This document shows positions 30,865 through 44,307 of a DNA stretch of 64,000 nucleotides, piece after piece; within the stretch, counting starts at the first letter, position 1, and every line of letters starts with the position of its first letter. Origin of the DNA: Hypoxylon rubiginosum (taxonomy: Eukaryota; Ascomycota; Sordariomycetes; Xylariales; Hypoxylaceae); the NCBI GenBank assembly GCA_902806565.1, contig CADCXA010000066.1, positions 1,116,001-1,180,000 on the forward strand. Direction: 5' to 3'. Below the pieces are notes generated by a model. That model made no database searches. It saw only the letters and a program-made list of their open reading frames with translations, and was not told where the DNA came from. A program made the position numbers and the translations under genes.

Positions 30865-32787
30865 ATGCTCCAGGGACGCCCCCTTTCTAGCCTCCTCACT
30901 TCTAAGTTCCGGAAGCGTGCCGAGGAGGATTCGCGCGTATTTGTCCCTATTATTGCACGAGAGCCCGTACCTTTAGAACGAGAAAAATCGTCACTGGCGC
31001 ATCTGCCCGACCACGTCGTGCGCCATATATTCAACTATGCCCAAGAATCGAGCACCGAGGATATCCTAACCGTAGCTTTGCTGAGTTCCTCCTTATATGG
31101 ACATGCGCGTTATGTCTAGCACCGCGTCGTCCACATTGATCTTAATGAGAGCAGACAGACACGTAACCGTCTCGATCTCATCGTGTGCCGTAATCTCCTT
31201 CCCGCCATTCGCATTCTCAAAGTGAGCGGCAGGGATCGTGACGAGCTTGCCGACAGAGAGGAAACTCTGATCCGCTTGGCCGACATGTTACTGGGCATGA
31301 CAGGACTGCGCGATCTTGACTGGGATGTAGGGGAGAAGACGGCAGTGCCTATTCCGATATCTATTCTCAAGTCACTACCATTTCATATGCGTCTACACAC
31401 AAGAGTCATTTGCGAAGAAAGCGCCGAGTCCCACTCTCAGGGGCGCGAGTTCCTTGCCTACCTCGCGAATAACCGTAACCTTTTCACCCTTTCCGTTCGC
31501 GTCTGGTTCATCACCGAACTGGAGTGTCTCAAGACTATGCAGGCTTTGAAAAAGGTGTTGCTTTCGTGTCCAAATCTCGTCAGGCTTCCACTGATAGACG
31601 TCGGATATCCTGGCCGTCCCCCTCATGGGATCATGGACGGACCTGGGCTCGGAGCTCCATACTGCGGCCTGGGTCTGTCTGGCGTTGAAAAGCCCGCACC
31701 CTTAGAAGAGCTGGGCATACAATTTTACCCGTGGGGCCACGAGAGAAGACAAGCACAAGAGATTTATGCTGAGGGGTATCCCGAGAAGGGTCTCGAGTGG
31801 GATTATTGGGCAAATACGTTCGACTGGTCACAGTTGCTAAGGTTGAACGACATCCCATGCGAGGTAGCGTCCGTAATGCTCCCGAAACTGGTCAGTCTCA
31901 AAGAGATGGTAGTCGCCGACCGCTGTTACGCCTGGGACAAGACGACGTTCCTTAACGAAATCCCCTCTACGCTGGAGCTCTTAAGCATTCCCTCTTGGGA
32001 GCATGTAGGCTACAAGCCTGATTCAATCATCCGGCACGGTACACAGCTACGAAGACTGGAGGTACATCGAGCAGAGCATATGCCTTACCACTTTGTGACT
32101 GATCAAGATCTCGTCCAGCTGTGCGACGGTCTCCCACATCTCGAGGAGCTAGCTATTGATATCGCCAGAGATGAGAATACGAATGACTGGCCCTATGGGG
32201 CACTAGATGCCATTTCTCGGTTTCCGCGTCTACGAACCGTTGAACTATGGTTCCAGCTGGGCTACGGAAGAGACCCGGCGCCAACACCGTTTGTTACTGT
32301 TTCTTCAGCTAGCTATCTATTCGGCTACCTCTGCAAGCGAAGCAAAAGCATACAGCGCCTCATTCTCCACTCTGGTGCTCCGTCATCTCTCATCATGACC
32401 GGCCCTTACACCCGGGACAAGCCATTCTGGGCGATGCAAAATTCCGTCACTCTCGTTTGCAACATGGTCTACGAGGGTAACGCCAAGGGGGGTGTTCTTA
32501 GCGTGACGTGTCCGAATCTGAGCAACGAGCTTAACAGGAAACTTGCGCGTCTTTCCCGGGGAGAGGGAGACGGGATAATTCTTGCAGATCTCTACGTGAA
32601 GGAGTTACCTCTCAAGACTGCTCTTGATGGACCGCTCACTATGGCTGAGTGGGAGGATTGGCAGCATCAGAGGTGGACACGCTGGCGGAAGGCTCACCGC
32701 GAGCAAACGACTATGCTGGGGAAGCTCGCTATAAGACCGTCAAGGCGCGTGTGGGAGAAGTTGAAAAAAATTGCAAGCATCCACTAG
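30865..32787 (+). pseudogene. F-box/leucine-rich-type protein with one in-frame TAG
   Basis: The frame reads from ATG 30865 through an F-box (HLPDHVVRHIFNYAQES, about residues 49-65, then ILTVALLSSSLYGHARYV), meets TAG at 31117-31119, and continues without another stop for 555 codons to 32787. After the TAG the protein resumes HRVVHIDLNESRQTRNRL, exactly what an F-box protein shows at this point, so a CAG-to-TAG change at codon 85 is the simplest reading. The long C-terminal part has leucine-rich spacing (LRRLEV, LEELAID, LRTVELWF), fitting a substrate-binding LRR-like region. F-box proteins choose targets for SCF ubiquitin ligases. A 48-nt intron ending at that TAG would also keep frame, but its donor (GTAGCT) is poor and it would remove F-box-flanking residues. 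The remaining frame is long and intact, so the damage is recent, or this is a strain-specific null or a sequencing error. Confidence 0.68.
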
Positions 32788-33717
32788 CACTGGTTACACA
32801 ACATTGCGGGCGCTACCCAAAAGCCGCCTACCGTGCAGGGACACGTAGATCGGTGCCGACTTTGTGGTGGCACAAATAAACAACGAGGCTGAATCTGTAT
32901 GGATCTGAGTTATGATGGATGTAAGCTGCAGGCAGGCAGCTTGCCGCTTCGCATGCCTTAGGTACTAGGTACCTAGGTACCTACCTACATGGTAAAGAAA
33001 TTGTTGGGAAGCGACAACTGTAGCTTTGATCGGCCTGGCATGCGTCTATCCGTCTCTCGAAGCTAATAATAACTCCAGGTAAAGGGCTAACGTCAACTAC
33101 AAACGGCGCTGAGCATCCCTTGGGCGAGGACCTTGGGCGAGGAGCCCTCAACCTAAGAAGCACCTTAGGGGTAGGTATGGGTATACATACAAGAATGCAA
33201 CCTTTTTGCTCTTGTTTCAGCCCCTCATGCAGGCCGACATATTCTAACCTGCCATTTATAGGGCTAGGGCCAAAGGCTAGATGCCTGGCGACTGGTTATT
33301 GCGACTATGACAGATGACAACTCAGCCCTCGGCAGACGTGGTGCGTGTGAACTCGTTTGTTCTGATCGACTGGTCTCCAAACATGCAAGAAGGCTTAATG
33401 AATATCGTAAATATGAAATGGTGATATATGATCCTAACGCGTTTGCTTTTGTTCCACAGTTCCAATCCAAGATGACTCGAAAGCCTGCGGGGACAGTTAG
33501 GTACACTTAACCAGGACGGACGGCATTGAGGGTAGAGGCAGTCAAGATTGTGATATGTGATGGCGCAACTGCTATAAGAGCTCATAACTGCCACTCCTTC
33601 CATCCCATTCTAACGTCATTAGTTTGTTACATAGTACCATCTCTACTATTATCCCATTTCCCCCCTTCGTATCATCGAACCATCCATCACTTCATCATAT
33701 TCTATCACGCTTTTGAG
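32788..33717. other. Intergenic, upstream of the giant gene
   Basis: 930 bp with a clustered ggtacctaggtacctacctac word run near 32960-32991 and a pyrimidine-rich stretch just before ATG 33718 (33600-33710), likely the 5' leader. Short open frames here have no motif. Confidence 0.5.
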
Positions 33718-36700
33718 ATGGACCTTCTTCTTCAGGCTGTCTTCAATCACCTCGTGCTACCTCCCCAGATACCTGGAGGGCAGGATCCGGACATCGAGGC
33801 CGTGTCATACGATGTACTGACACGGATGATCCGCGCCTGCGCGACTGCAGAGGCCCTTGTCGACTCGCCTTGGACCGAGGCCTTTCATTCCGTTCGTGCT
33901 TCCCTTGAAGCCTGCCTAATCCTCAACTCGGGCCGTCTGGACAAGTCGACGATGCGTACCCATTTTCAAGGACTACAGCCCAACCACATGCTTATCCTAC
34001 ACGTGGTGGAACAGAATGCAGCCGTGCTTATTCGTCGCCAGGATTGGTCAGTACACTAATAGTGATAAACTTCCAATGATGCCTGCAATTGCTGATTGAT
34101 ACGTACAGCGACGATGAGCAGCGCGTCTTCTTCGAAGCATTCGAGACGTCAGCCGCCTCGGCAGAAGTTATCGCTGCAGGTCACGCCGTACAGTGGGATT
34201 TTCCCGGCCGTTCTGCTCAGCTGCCTCTTGCTACATTTAACGACGGGCCATTCCAGGAATGCCTGTCCGATTTCCTAGAGCAGGCGAGTATGGAGTCGCT
34301 CTACAACCTCCAAGCCTCCGCCCGAAAAGCCAATGTTTCCGTCACCGAGGTTAGAGATACGACCGATCCGGCACTAATTACGCAGATGCTCATCTCTCTT
34401 CTCGAGGCGATGGGTAGTTACTTCCAGGCCCCTGTGCTTCGCAAGCGAGTGAGAGACGAGGTCAATATACAAGATGCAAACCTGCCCTGGCGACGACTTC
34501 CATTCTGGCTGGTCTTGCGCGTCGCATCACAGCGGCAGTTCAGTCTCACTCTTGGGAACGAGCAGGGACGAGTTGGCTACAAATTCCTCTTGTGCCTTCT
34601 ACTGGCAGAGCTGTTGGAAGAGTCCGCTGGGAAACTCAGCCCGGACTTGGTCACTACCCTCCGTGCCAAATTATGCGGCCGTATGGCAAAACTAGAGACG
34701 GAACGAACGATAGTCGAGCCAAGTGATCCCGACGTCTACGCGTTATTATTCGATCGACTCTGTCCCCGGATTGAAAGCAGTATCCAAGCAGCGACCGCCC
34801 AAGTCGAAACAGCATGGGACCACTTCAAGCGCAAAATTACCCGGCAGGTCCCGAAGCTTCCCTTTCGCGCACCCGATATTGCGTTATCTCTGTCGCTCCC
34901 TAACAGTAGCGAGCATCTCGACGGTCTGCTTAATAGCCGACCACAACGACCAAGCGGTAGCACATCTTCGGATCTTCCTCAACCCCTAGACAAAGCCATC
35001 AGGCAGACGCAAGAATTCACGGATCATATGTTTCGTCTTGCAGCGATGGAAACGCGCGTCAAACATGGTGACCTGCTTAACGGGGATTGTAGCTATGAAA
35101 CCCGCTGCATCCAACTCGCAAAGCAGATCGACGAGGTCTTCACCGAGGTTGGAAAAACGTATAGTTCAGACCCTGAGCAGATGAGCGCCATGATTCTAAG
35201 CTTATTTACCATATGGGTTCGTCTTGACAAATGCGCTATTGCGGCTTGCCCTCTCCTCGCAGACCATCGGCCTATCTTTAACCCTGAGCTCCTTGACGTG
35301 CTTCAGTTACCCACCCTTTCTGACATGCACCGCCTTCGAGATATCCAAGAATATCTAGTGCGACGCCAGTCTAAATGTCGGCACGGTACAATATTTAGCA
35401 ATATCGACAAGAGTTGCTTAGCAGTACACTATGTTGCCCGCTCGCCCGAGATACAGTCGTTAGGTACACGCATCCAGACCGCATCCGATCGTGCCCGTGA
35501 TGCTAAAGAAGCGGAATGGAAAAGAATCTGTGCAGAATATGATCAACATACGACCAAGATCGCCGACGGCACCTGCTCCTGCTCTTGGCGCAACGGTCAG
35601 CGCGATGTGCGTGGATGTACAAAGTGTTGGCACTGGCGCGTTCGGAAGCGCTTGGAGATTGGGGCACATGAGGCCTTTCTCCCTACCGATGACCCGGCCC
35701 GGAATGCTCTGTTATTCGAACTTGCGATTCCCAAATATATGTCTGCGTATCGGAATGCTACTTGGCGAATATGTGCCCTAGCATATCCAAGCCGGCCTGT
35801 TGCGACGTCGACCCCTGAGATAGAGCTAATGCATTGCGAACCACTCCAGCCCTACATCACAGCCGAGACACAAGGCATCTCACTAGCGTCAAGCGTTAAA
35901 TGTTTTAAACAAACACATTACAAATTCCATTACGGCAAGGTCCCGTTGTCTCACGTGGTACTCCCCCTTGGGGCAAAATTCGAATTATACGACCGCGCCT
36001 CTCAGCGCTGGGTCAAGGACTTCAAAGAGGCCTTAACATTTGAACATATTTGCGGTATCCATATACCTCACGGCATTCGTGGTACAGTTTTGCCAGTAGT
36101 ACAGCACCCTCCGCCCACCGTTAACGGACCAACATCCTACGAGATACAGGCCAATCAGACCGAGTGCCCATCTCATATGTCCCTCCACGAGTTTTCAGGC
36201 TTTCAAAAGCTACTCTCTGGTCAGGCCCGTCGTTGGCCCAATATCGCAGTCGAAATGGGCTCCTCTAACCTAAACCTTGGTAATGAGGATGCCGCGCGTG
36301 TATTATGCCAGCTGGCCATCCAGGCCGGCCCTCTGCTACCGGGCGAGGTCTTACGGACAGCTCATGTCATATTTAAGGAACGAAACTTTGTAGAACGACT
36401 AGCTGATATCATTGAAAAACGTCTACGCGCCATACTTACCAACTGGCGAGAACGTTATTCTATGGAGCTTCTCATCACACTTGCCTTGCGGTTGTTTTCC
36501 TTATCATCGGGTACTTTACGAGATCGTGCCGAAGACTTGCTTAGAGCCGCACGAGAGGCTACGCTGGACTGGGCCATCTGCCTCCGAAAGGAGCTTCGTA
36601 CCGCCACCGATGCAGACGCAGCGCAACGGGTTGCGCTATACGGCTTCTGTGCCGCTTTGCTATGCCGGCGAACCTTTGCAACCTATGCTGAAATTAACCA

Positions 36701-39700
36701 GCCCATGAGTGCCACAGATCTTAATTCTTGGATTCAAGCTTCCGTGGCTCTCCAGGAGAATTTGGTAGTGGATCTTGACAAGCTACCCCAGAATGTGAAG
36801 AGTATGTTTCTTCGCGATACGAAGATGGCGTACCATCTTCAGTCCCTTCTCGAGACCGCCATACTAGCCCACCAAGGTATTGTCGGAGATGGAATTGCTA
36901 GGGCTTGGTCTGACGCCCCAGATAGCATAACGACAACCTTTTCTACGTGGGAATTTCTCCGACCACCTCACAGCCGCTGGATCGTCGCCTTCGCATCGGA
37001 TAGCCAAGAGATACTCAGTGCCCCTCAAGTAGTGCATTACAATATTGTCGAAGGTCACCTGTTGGTCGATGGCAAGCCCCGCGGGAAACTGCCCAGCGAG
37101 ATTCGGGACAGTCAGGAGGTTAAGGAGATGTTTGGGAACCAGCATCTCTTAACCTACCCTTCTCCTTTACCAGGCATGACACATCGGCTATCGAATCGTG
37201 TGTTTGGCCAAGAAGTGCATTTCGGTATGCGCGGCCGACAAATTGTCATTCGTGCTTGGAAAAAGGACCTGGAACATCATCTGCTCGAATTCATACCGAA
37301 ACATATTTTCACCGGCCCAGACAGCTTCGACCTACCAGCAGAGTTGGTGGACAACTGCATGCATTGGCTGAATCTAAGCACGATGTGCCTGGAGATCCGC
37401 CGGACGCCTGGGGTCTGGATTAAGCGGCCCAGTGATTGGGAAATTGATATCCCAGGGCGTATAGCCTCTCGTAAAAACGTCCGTCTCGTTGATCCGCAGT
37501 CAGACGTATTTTCTCAAATCTCCAAGATTCTCCAGGACTTTGAACAGCCAGAGAAAGTGACGGTATACCAACCGCTAGCGCAGAAGGGCAGACTTTCAGT
37601 AGCGTTGCGCCACCTAGAACTCTCGTTCTATGTGAACAGCAATAACCTCCTCGAATGCCGGGAGCTCAATATGGAGATTGATCCGAATCAGGATGCAGGG
37701 ACGTGGTACGGCCTCCTAAGTAAGATCGTACTGCGGGATGTGACTTCCCAGGAACGGAGTATCATTGTGCCCCTTGGGGAATCTGAATATCACCGACAAG
37801 GGATGCACGTTACTACGCGCGTAAAAGGAGCCAACGAGTATGGCAAATATGGGATCGACGACATCCTAGGCCGGCTGTCCTGCCCCCCTGAGCCTCTTTT
37901 ACTCTATACGAAAGCCCTCTATCACGCCATTACATCCTTTTGTCTTCCTGATCCTCTGACGGGACGAACGGGTACCGAAGAGGCATTTTCCGTCCTCGGT
38001 TCGGGTGCTGCGCAACCATGGACCCCACTAGGGAACGCTGCTTATTCGATTTTGAAGACACTAGAAACGTTGCCTCCCCGAAGAGAGTATTATCCCAAGG
38101 GGATTGAACGTTTCCAAAGGGTGACATGGAGCAGATACCTAACAACAACCATCCAACATGATGGGTTTGCTTCTGTCGTTCGAGATATCATTTCCAAATC
38201 TAATCAGGTGAACGAATTTGCAAGTGACGCTTCGAAACCCATTGCGTGCGAGGAGCTCACTCCTCTCCGCCGCCGCGGGGAGACGCATCGTCGCCTATAC
38301 GAACGTCCTGCAGTAGACACAGCCAGCCCAACCGTGCCGGACGTAGTATACCATCCTCGCGATCGCAGGGTTTCATCTAGAGCCGCCCATGTTTATGAGG
38401 TCGTTCGCCTCATTGTAACGGACTGCTCCTCTTTGAATCGACACACCACGCTCGTGTCCTTTCTTGAGTCTAACAACTTCATCGGCGGATTCTCCAACGA
38501 TAATAGTTCGCCCACCAGCCGAGAGCCGCTTATCAGCCAAGTGGAGGACCCCATCTACGAAAAATGGGGGAATCTCGTTCAGCTCTGCCGTCACGCAGAC
38601 CACACTCCGCCGCTACTCTTCCGTCTTGGCCTCCTTGCCTTTTGTCCTAATCCTAATATGGACGTTATCCGCTCTCTTGCTGCCTTTGCCATAGTCGATA
38701 GGCTCAAGACCTTGTCGCCGCCTCCCTACAGCAGCTTCGTAGATTTTAAGTCACGCGAACGGCCCTCCATCAAAATTCTACAAGCCCTCATAGCCCCGGC
38801 CTACCGCAAGTTTACACCCGTTCGCTACAAGAGCGAGCCGCGAGACCGATATGGGCGTAATGTTCAAGAACACCAAGATCTATGCGAAGAGGAGGGCCAG
38901 AAACTTGCCGTTCATATTCAGAAGCAGTGGCCCGTTCAGGCTGATAGCCTATCTACGGGAACGTTCGAGGCAGAAGTTATCGATGTTTCCTTGGCAGTAG
39001 ACGAGATACACTCGGAATGGGAACGCAGACGCAAAAACACCGAATTGGAAATCTACATCAACCAAGTGGAGGCAATCTTACTTTCACACCGGGGTGGACA
39101 GGATGCGTATGTCGTACGTCAGTGGGCGACTGCAGAACCAGCATTTATTGGCCCAGAGCGCTCGCCAGTCATTCCATCTATTGCTCGGGACTTGCTTATG
39201 AAAGCCGGCCCGCGTCTTAAGAATTCAATGTTGCAGGCCGGAAGCGCGGCTGCTCATGATGAGACTCATCTACCTCCAACAAAGCAGCTTACTACTGAAT
39301 CCGCAGAACTAGAGGCCATTTTGAACAAGTTCGCAAGCTCCGCGGCCGTTGTACGCAATGAGTACGCTAGAGACCTTCTCCAAAGCCTGGCTGCGCTCAA
39401 TCACATGGACCAACCAATTGCCCATGGTCGAAGGCCAACTCTTGAGGACGTTAGCTACACAATAGAGAAAGCCCGTGATACAGCAAAGATGTATCTTGAA
39501 AAGCTCACAGAAGCTCTCGCTTCTAGAGATCATCGTTTCAAATGGCTGCGATTAAGCGGTCTCTGGCCGTGCACATCGCCCCCCGAGGTTCTCGCCTTTC
39601 TCAGATCTGCATCGGCTTACCGCTACGGGCCTGGGATGAAGGAAGCGCTGGTCCAGTATGGATTAGCTATCACACACATACAACGACTGGAGCGAACTCG

Positions 39701-42700
39701 TCGTGCCCTGCTACGCAACGATGGACGTGCGCTTCAAGAAGAGCTGCAGAGCTCCGGCCATGAGAACTGGTCTCCGGTACAGACGCCCGACTGGTTACTG
39801 TTGGAAATTGACAGCAACTTCCTCATCCGCGCAGAACAGGTAGATGTTGCACGGGCAATGATCGCGCCACCGTCTGGCCAGAACAGTGTGTTACAGATGA
39901 ATATGGGAAAAGGTGCGTATAATTTCAAGCAGCTCGTAGACGCAATCGTAAGACTAACATTGACACGTTTCGCAGGCAAGACATCTTGTATCGTCCCTAT
40001 GGCCGTAGCCGCTCTAGCCGACGGGCAGAATCTCGCGCGTCTGATTGTGCCTAAAGCGCTGCTCATGCAGACGGCGCAGACAACGCAGTCGCGCCTAGGA
40101 GGTCTCGTAGGACGCAAGGTTATACACGTCCCTTTCTCGCGAAGGACGAGGTCGACAGCTAAGATGCTAGAACTTTACGAGAACTTGCACCGGGAAGCCC
40201 GTAAGCAGAAGGGCCTGGTTCTTACCAGTCCCGAAAATGTTTTATCGTACAAACTTGGCGGGTGGCAACACCTCGCTGAAGGCAAATCGGAGGCAGCCAA
40301 CAGCATGACCGGCTTTCAACATTGGCTGGACGACCACTGCCGCGATATTCTTGATGAGTGCGACTTCACCTTGGCGGTAAAGACTCAACTCAATTACCCG
40401 AGCGGGCCAGAGATGGCTGTCGATGGGCACCCATATCGATGGCAAGTAGCCCAGGAATTGCTAGCTTTAGTAGCCCTCCACGTTCCGGTTCTACAAAGGA
40501 GGTTTCCTGGTGGCATAGAGGTACTGGAACGGCCAGGATCGTTTCCCATCGTGCATATCCTGAACCGTGGTGTGGAGGATGCTATCAACAACCATATTCT
40601 AGACAACATCTGTTCTGGGCGAACGACCTTTCTTCGTCCTGTGGACTCGAACTTCCCACGCCGGCAAAAGGCTATCCGGTATATTCTTTCCCAACCAAAC
40701 TTTGACGAACAGAAGTTCATCCAGGCAACAAATGCATTTGTCAATCCGCAGGCGGCGTCAAAAATGCTCCTTGTAGCCCGAGGTCTCCTAATCAATAGGA
40801 TCCTACTTCTCTGCTTGGGCAAACGATGGAATGTGCAATACGGTCTTCACCCAGGTCGTCATCCAATCGCGGTGCCCTTCGAGGCGAAAGGCAAGCCCTC
40901 GGAGCAATCCGAGTTTGGTCACCCTGATGTCGCCATTCTTTTCACATGCCTCGCCTTTTATTACACCGGGCTCACTATGAAGCAATTTCTCCAAGGGCTG
41001 CAGAACGTCCTTCAATCGGACGATCCAGCTGCGCAGTACGAGCAGTGGATTTCGGCCTGTCACAGTCTGCCGGAGACATTACGCCACTGGAACATTGTTA
41101 ACATTGACGACGGAGGACAGATGGAGGAATTATGGCAATATCTACGCCTAAATCACGTCGTCATTAACCATTTCTTAAATCATTTTGTCTTCCCCATACA
41201 TGCGAAGCAGTTTGATATTAAACTGCAGGCTTCCGCGTGGGATCTGCCGCTTTGCCCGCAAAAGACACAGCGCGGTGCCAGGACGACAGGCTTCAGTGGA
41301 ACCAACGATAACCGCGCGATGCTACCCCTGACCATCCAGCAGGACGACCTGCCCAGCTTGAAGCAAACTAGTGCTGAAGTGCTCTCGTACCTCTTACAAC
41401 CGCGCAACCGCGGCTATCGGGTGACTACAGGTATCGGAGGCAGGCGGTTGACGGAGAGGAATCTCCTAAAGCTACTCCACACGACTCGTATTCGCGTTCT
41501 CATCGATGCCGGAGCCTACATCCTCGAAATGGATAATGCTACACTCGCACAAGAGTGGTTGAATATCGATCACGAAGCGAAGGCTGCCGTCTACTTTGGC
41601 AGCGATAACCGGGCCTGGGTACATTATCGGGGCGATAAGAAGGATGTTCCGCTGCTAGCTACTCCTTTTACAGATGATCTACGAGAGTGTGTCGTTTATC
41701 TTGACGAGGCGCATACGCGTGGTGTGGACTTAAAGCTACCGAAAGACGCCCGCGGTGCCCTGACGCTAGCTTTAAAACAGACAAAAGACTTCACTATGCA
41801 AGGCAAGTACTGTTCCTCTTCCCCTTCTTAGTTCCATCAATTATTTCTTCCTGCCGGCCGTAAATCAGGAGATAAATGGTCTTACTAACTACATTCGTAG
41901 CGGCAATGCGCCTCCGTCAACTCCGGACGACCCAATCGGTCACCTTCTTCGCGCCCCCTGAAGTCGACCAAAGCATCAAGGACTTTTGCCGTCCGGCCGC
42001 CGGCGAGCGATTAGACTCCTCTCATGTCATCGCTTGGCTTCTAGAGCAAACCTGCCATGTCAACGAGGACCTGCGAAGCTTGTACGTGGCGCAGGGTCTC
42101 GACTTTTGCCGGCGAACAGACGCGGTATGGAGTCACGGCAGCCTTCTCGCCGACGCCACGCATCGCACGAAGCTGCTCGAAGTGCTGCAGCAGCCGGAAC
42201 GACAGACGTTAGAGCAGCTGTACGGCGGGGCTACGGCAAGTTCTAAGACATATCCTATTGATCCCCTGTCTGCTCCTCGGCTACAGAAATTCGTACACCA
42301 CTTGAGCCCCGGCGGCGAGGAGCACGGCGCTCTTCAACTAGGTGCTCTGGAGGAGGTGGAGCAGGAACGTGAAGTCCAGGTCCAAGTCGAGCAGGTGCGC
42401 CAGGTGCAGAAGCCGCTGCGATTCGACGCTCTGACCTTTCCGGGCCTCCATCCGGCCATCTCGGATTTCGCGCGTACGGGGGCCCTGGATCATACGCCGT
42501 CCGATGGAGACCAAAACGCCGGGTTCGAGCAGGCGTTTGCGTACGTGGCGAGGACGAGCATCGGGAAGCGATTCGGCGTGAGGGCAACGGACTCGAGACT
42601 GTTCGTCTCTACGGAATTCGGAAGAGCAGTTGCGCATACGAGTTGGAGGCAGGACGCAGCCGATAACTTCTTGGTAAGTGATTTTGTTGCTTTTCCTTTT

Positions 42701-43258
42701 TAGGACCTATATTGCGGAATCGACGAAGGCTGACTGACGGCGATTGCGGAACAGCGCCCCGTGGAGTGGATCCTCTGGAGTCCCTCGACCCAGACGGCGC
42801 TGGTGGTCATACCGGAAGAAGCCGAGTTGCTAATCGCCATGCTCCGTCTTACTGCGGACAAATCGCCCGTACACCTAATCGCCTACGCAGCACCGGTCAC
42901 GAAGGCCATGCTCTCTTTTAATAACTTCGACTACTATAGCCTACCGGCACTGCGGCCCGGCTACGAATTTCCGGGGTGGTTCCGGCTCGAGCTCGGCTTA
43001 CTGAGCGGCCGACTGTACATCCACTCGGCGGAGTGGGATTCGTTAGGTCGTCACCTGCAATCGCCTTCCGAAGGTAACACGGAGCCAGAGCCGGCAGACG
43101 GCGTAACGCGCAGCGCGATTGCGGACGATCCCGCTTCGTTCCTCCTCGAGTGGCTCACGCTCCTTCGCAAGACGCAGGATGTGCTGCAGACGCCCATGGG
43201 ATATATCTGTACGGGCCGCACGCCGGGACCGAATCACCCCTTCTTGTCTCTATCATGA
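33718..43258 (+). CDS. Giant DUF6606-DUF3638-DUF3645 protein, helicase-like motifs
   Basis: Five exons: 33718-34046, 34109-39912, 39976-41802, 41901-42673, 42755-43258; phases agree and give 3078 residues, the usual size of this fungal family, often labelled 'ubiquitinyl hydrolase' in databases without experimental basis known to me. The N-terminus (LLLQAVFNHLVLPPQIPG) is DUF6606-like. DUF3638 carries LQMNMGKGKTSCIVPM (about 2038-2053), which has the GxGKT shape of superfamily-2 helicase motif I, and DILDECDF (D at 2171), a DExD-type motif II. DUF3645 carries YLDEAHTRGVDLKLP (about 2619-2633), followed by MRLRQLRTTQSVTFFAPPEV. A charged EVEQEREVQVQVEQVRQVQ segment follows. Intron 2 (39913-39975, 63 nt) splits motif I and keeps frame if retained. 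Intron 3 (41803-41900) is a GC-AG intron (GCAAGT). No signal peptide or membrane segment. It may act as a large ATP-dependent machine; the substrate is unknown. Confidence 0.93.
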
Positions 43259-44307
43259 TATCTGATGCCTCTTATGCGGATATGGTGATCGAGTGGTGCT
43301 ACGTTAGACCGTCGTACATAGGAGAGGCCTGTACTCAACGTCTCATGTAGATATTAGGTTCAAAGGGGCTGAGTTGGAGAAAGGAGAGAAGGATACCAGA
43401 TAGAGGTACCAGATAGTGGCTCCTCGCTGCGTAGCAGCATCTAGATCGTAGCAAATGAAAATGGGATGATTGACGCTTGACGTCTTTGGGGGCCGTAGCC
43501 TCCTCCTCGCAGGAAACTTACAGGGGTCGCCACAGCACATGATAGAAGAGGTACTTTCACCCTGCATCCGTAGCTGTAATACGACCCCAACCTGCACGGT
43601 AATCCAAACGTTCGTAGGGGAAGTGTCGTCGATTTAATCCGTGTGGTTTTAAGGTACCAAGATGGCTTCATAAGAGCCACACCATCGCGGCACTGCTATT
43701 TAGCCCACGTCTCAATTAAAAAAAAATCAGTGGCTAGTAAATACTTATTTTATATATAAGCCGCTGGAAACGCATCAGGAAAAATACGATGAGGGCTCGG
43801 TCAGCTTATGACATGCATAACACGTAGGACTTTAGGGGGTGGCGTTGTCCGGTACGACCTGGGCGTGCGGCGCAAAGGCCCCCTGATGACCGCGCTGTCA
43901 GCGTACGCGGATGTGGAAATTGCCCCCTTCACACCACACCGGAATGCCCTACGCCACTTAGGCTACAGAGCCCTTGCATTCCAAAATAGGTACGCATCCG
44001 CTCATGTATGATCCCGCGTGAACTATCCGCAGCCTCGATCGCCCGCATTACGCCCGCATTATAGCAGAGCCTGCCTACCTTCTTACAGTCTCCTGCCACA
44101 CTACCATTCAGCCTAGCGCCCCCGTAAGGCCGGCGAAATAAGAGCAATTGGATTTAAGAGCGCATGCCATCGCCTCGAATTCCGTGTCTTGAAGTTTTAT
44201 GTACATCGACAGGTAGGCTCTATCAATCGATCTTGTCTTCTGACTCGCGCCCAATACTTCCTAAACTAGCTGCATTTCGAAACCCGAATTACGTACGTGC
44301 CTCCACA
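43259..44307. other. Intergenic region
   Basis: About 1 kb between the giant gene and the kinase relic. Weak open frames on both strands (e.g. 43441-43680 minus, 43808-44011 plus) show no motif, and an A9 run lies near 43718. Nothing else supported. Confidence 0.45.
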
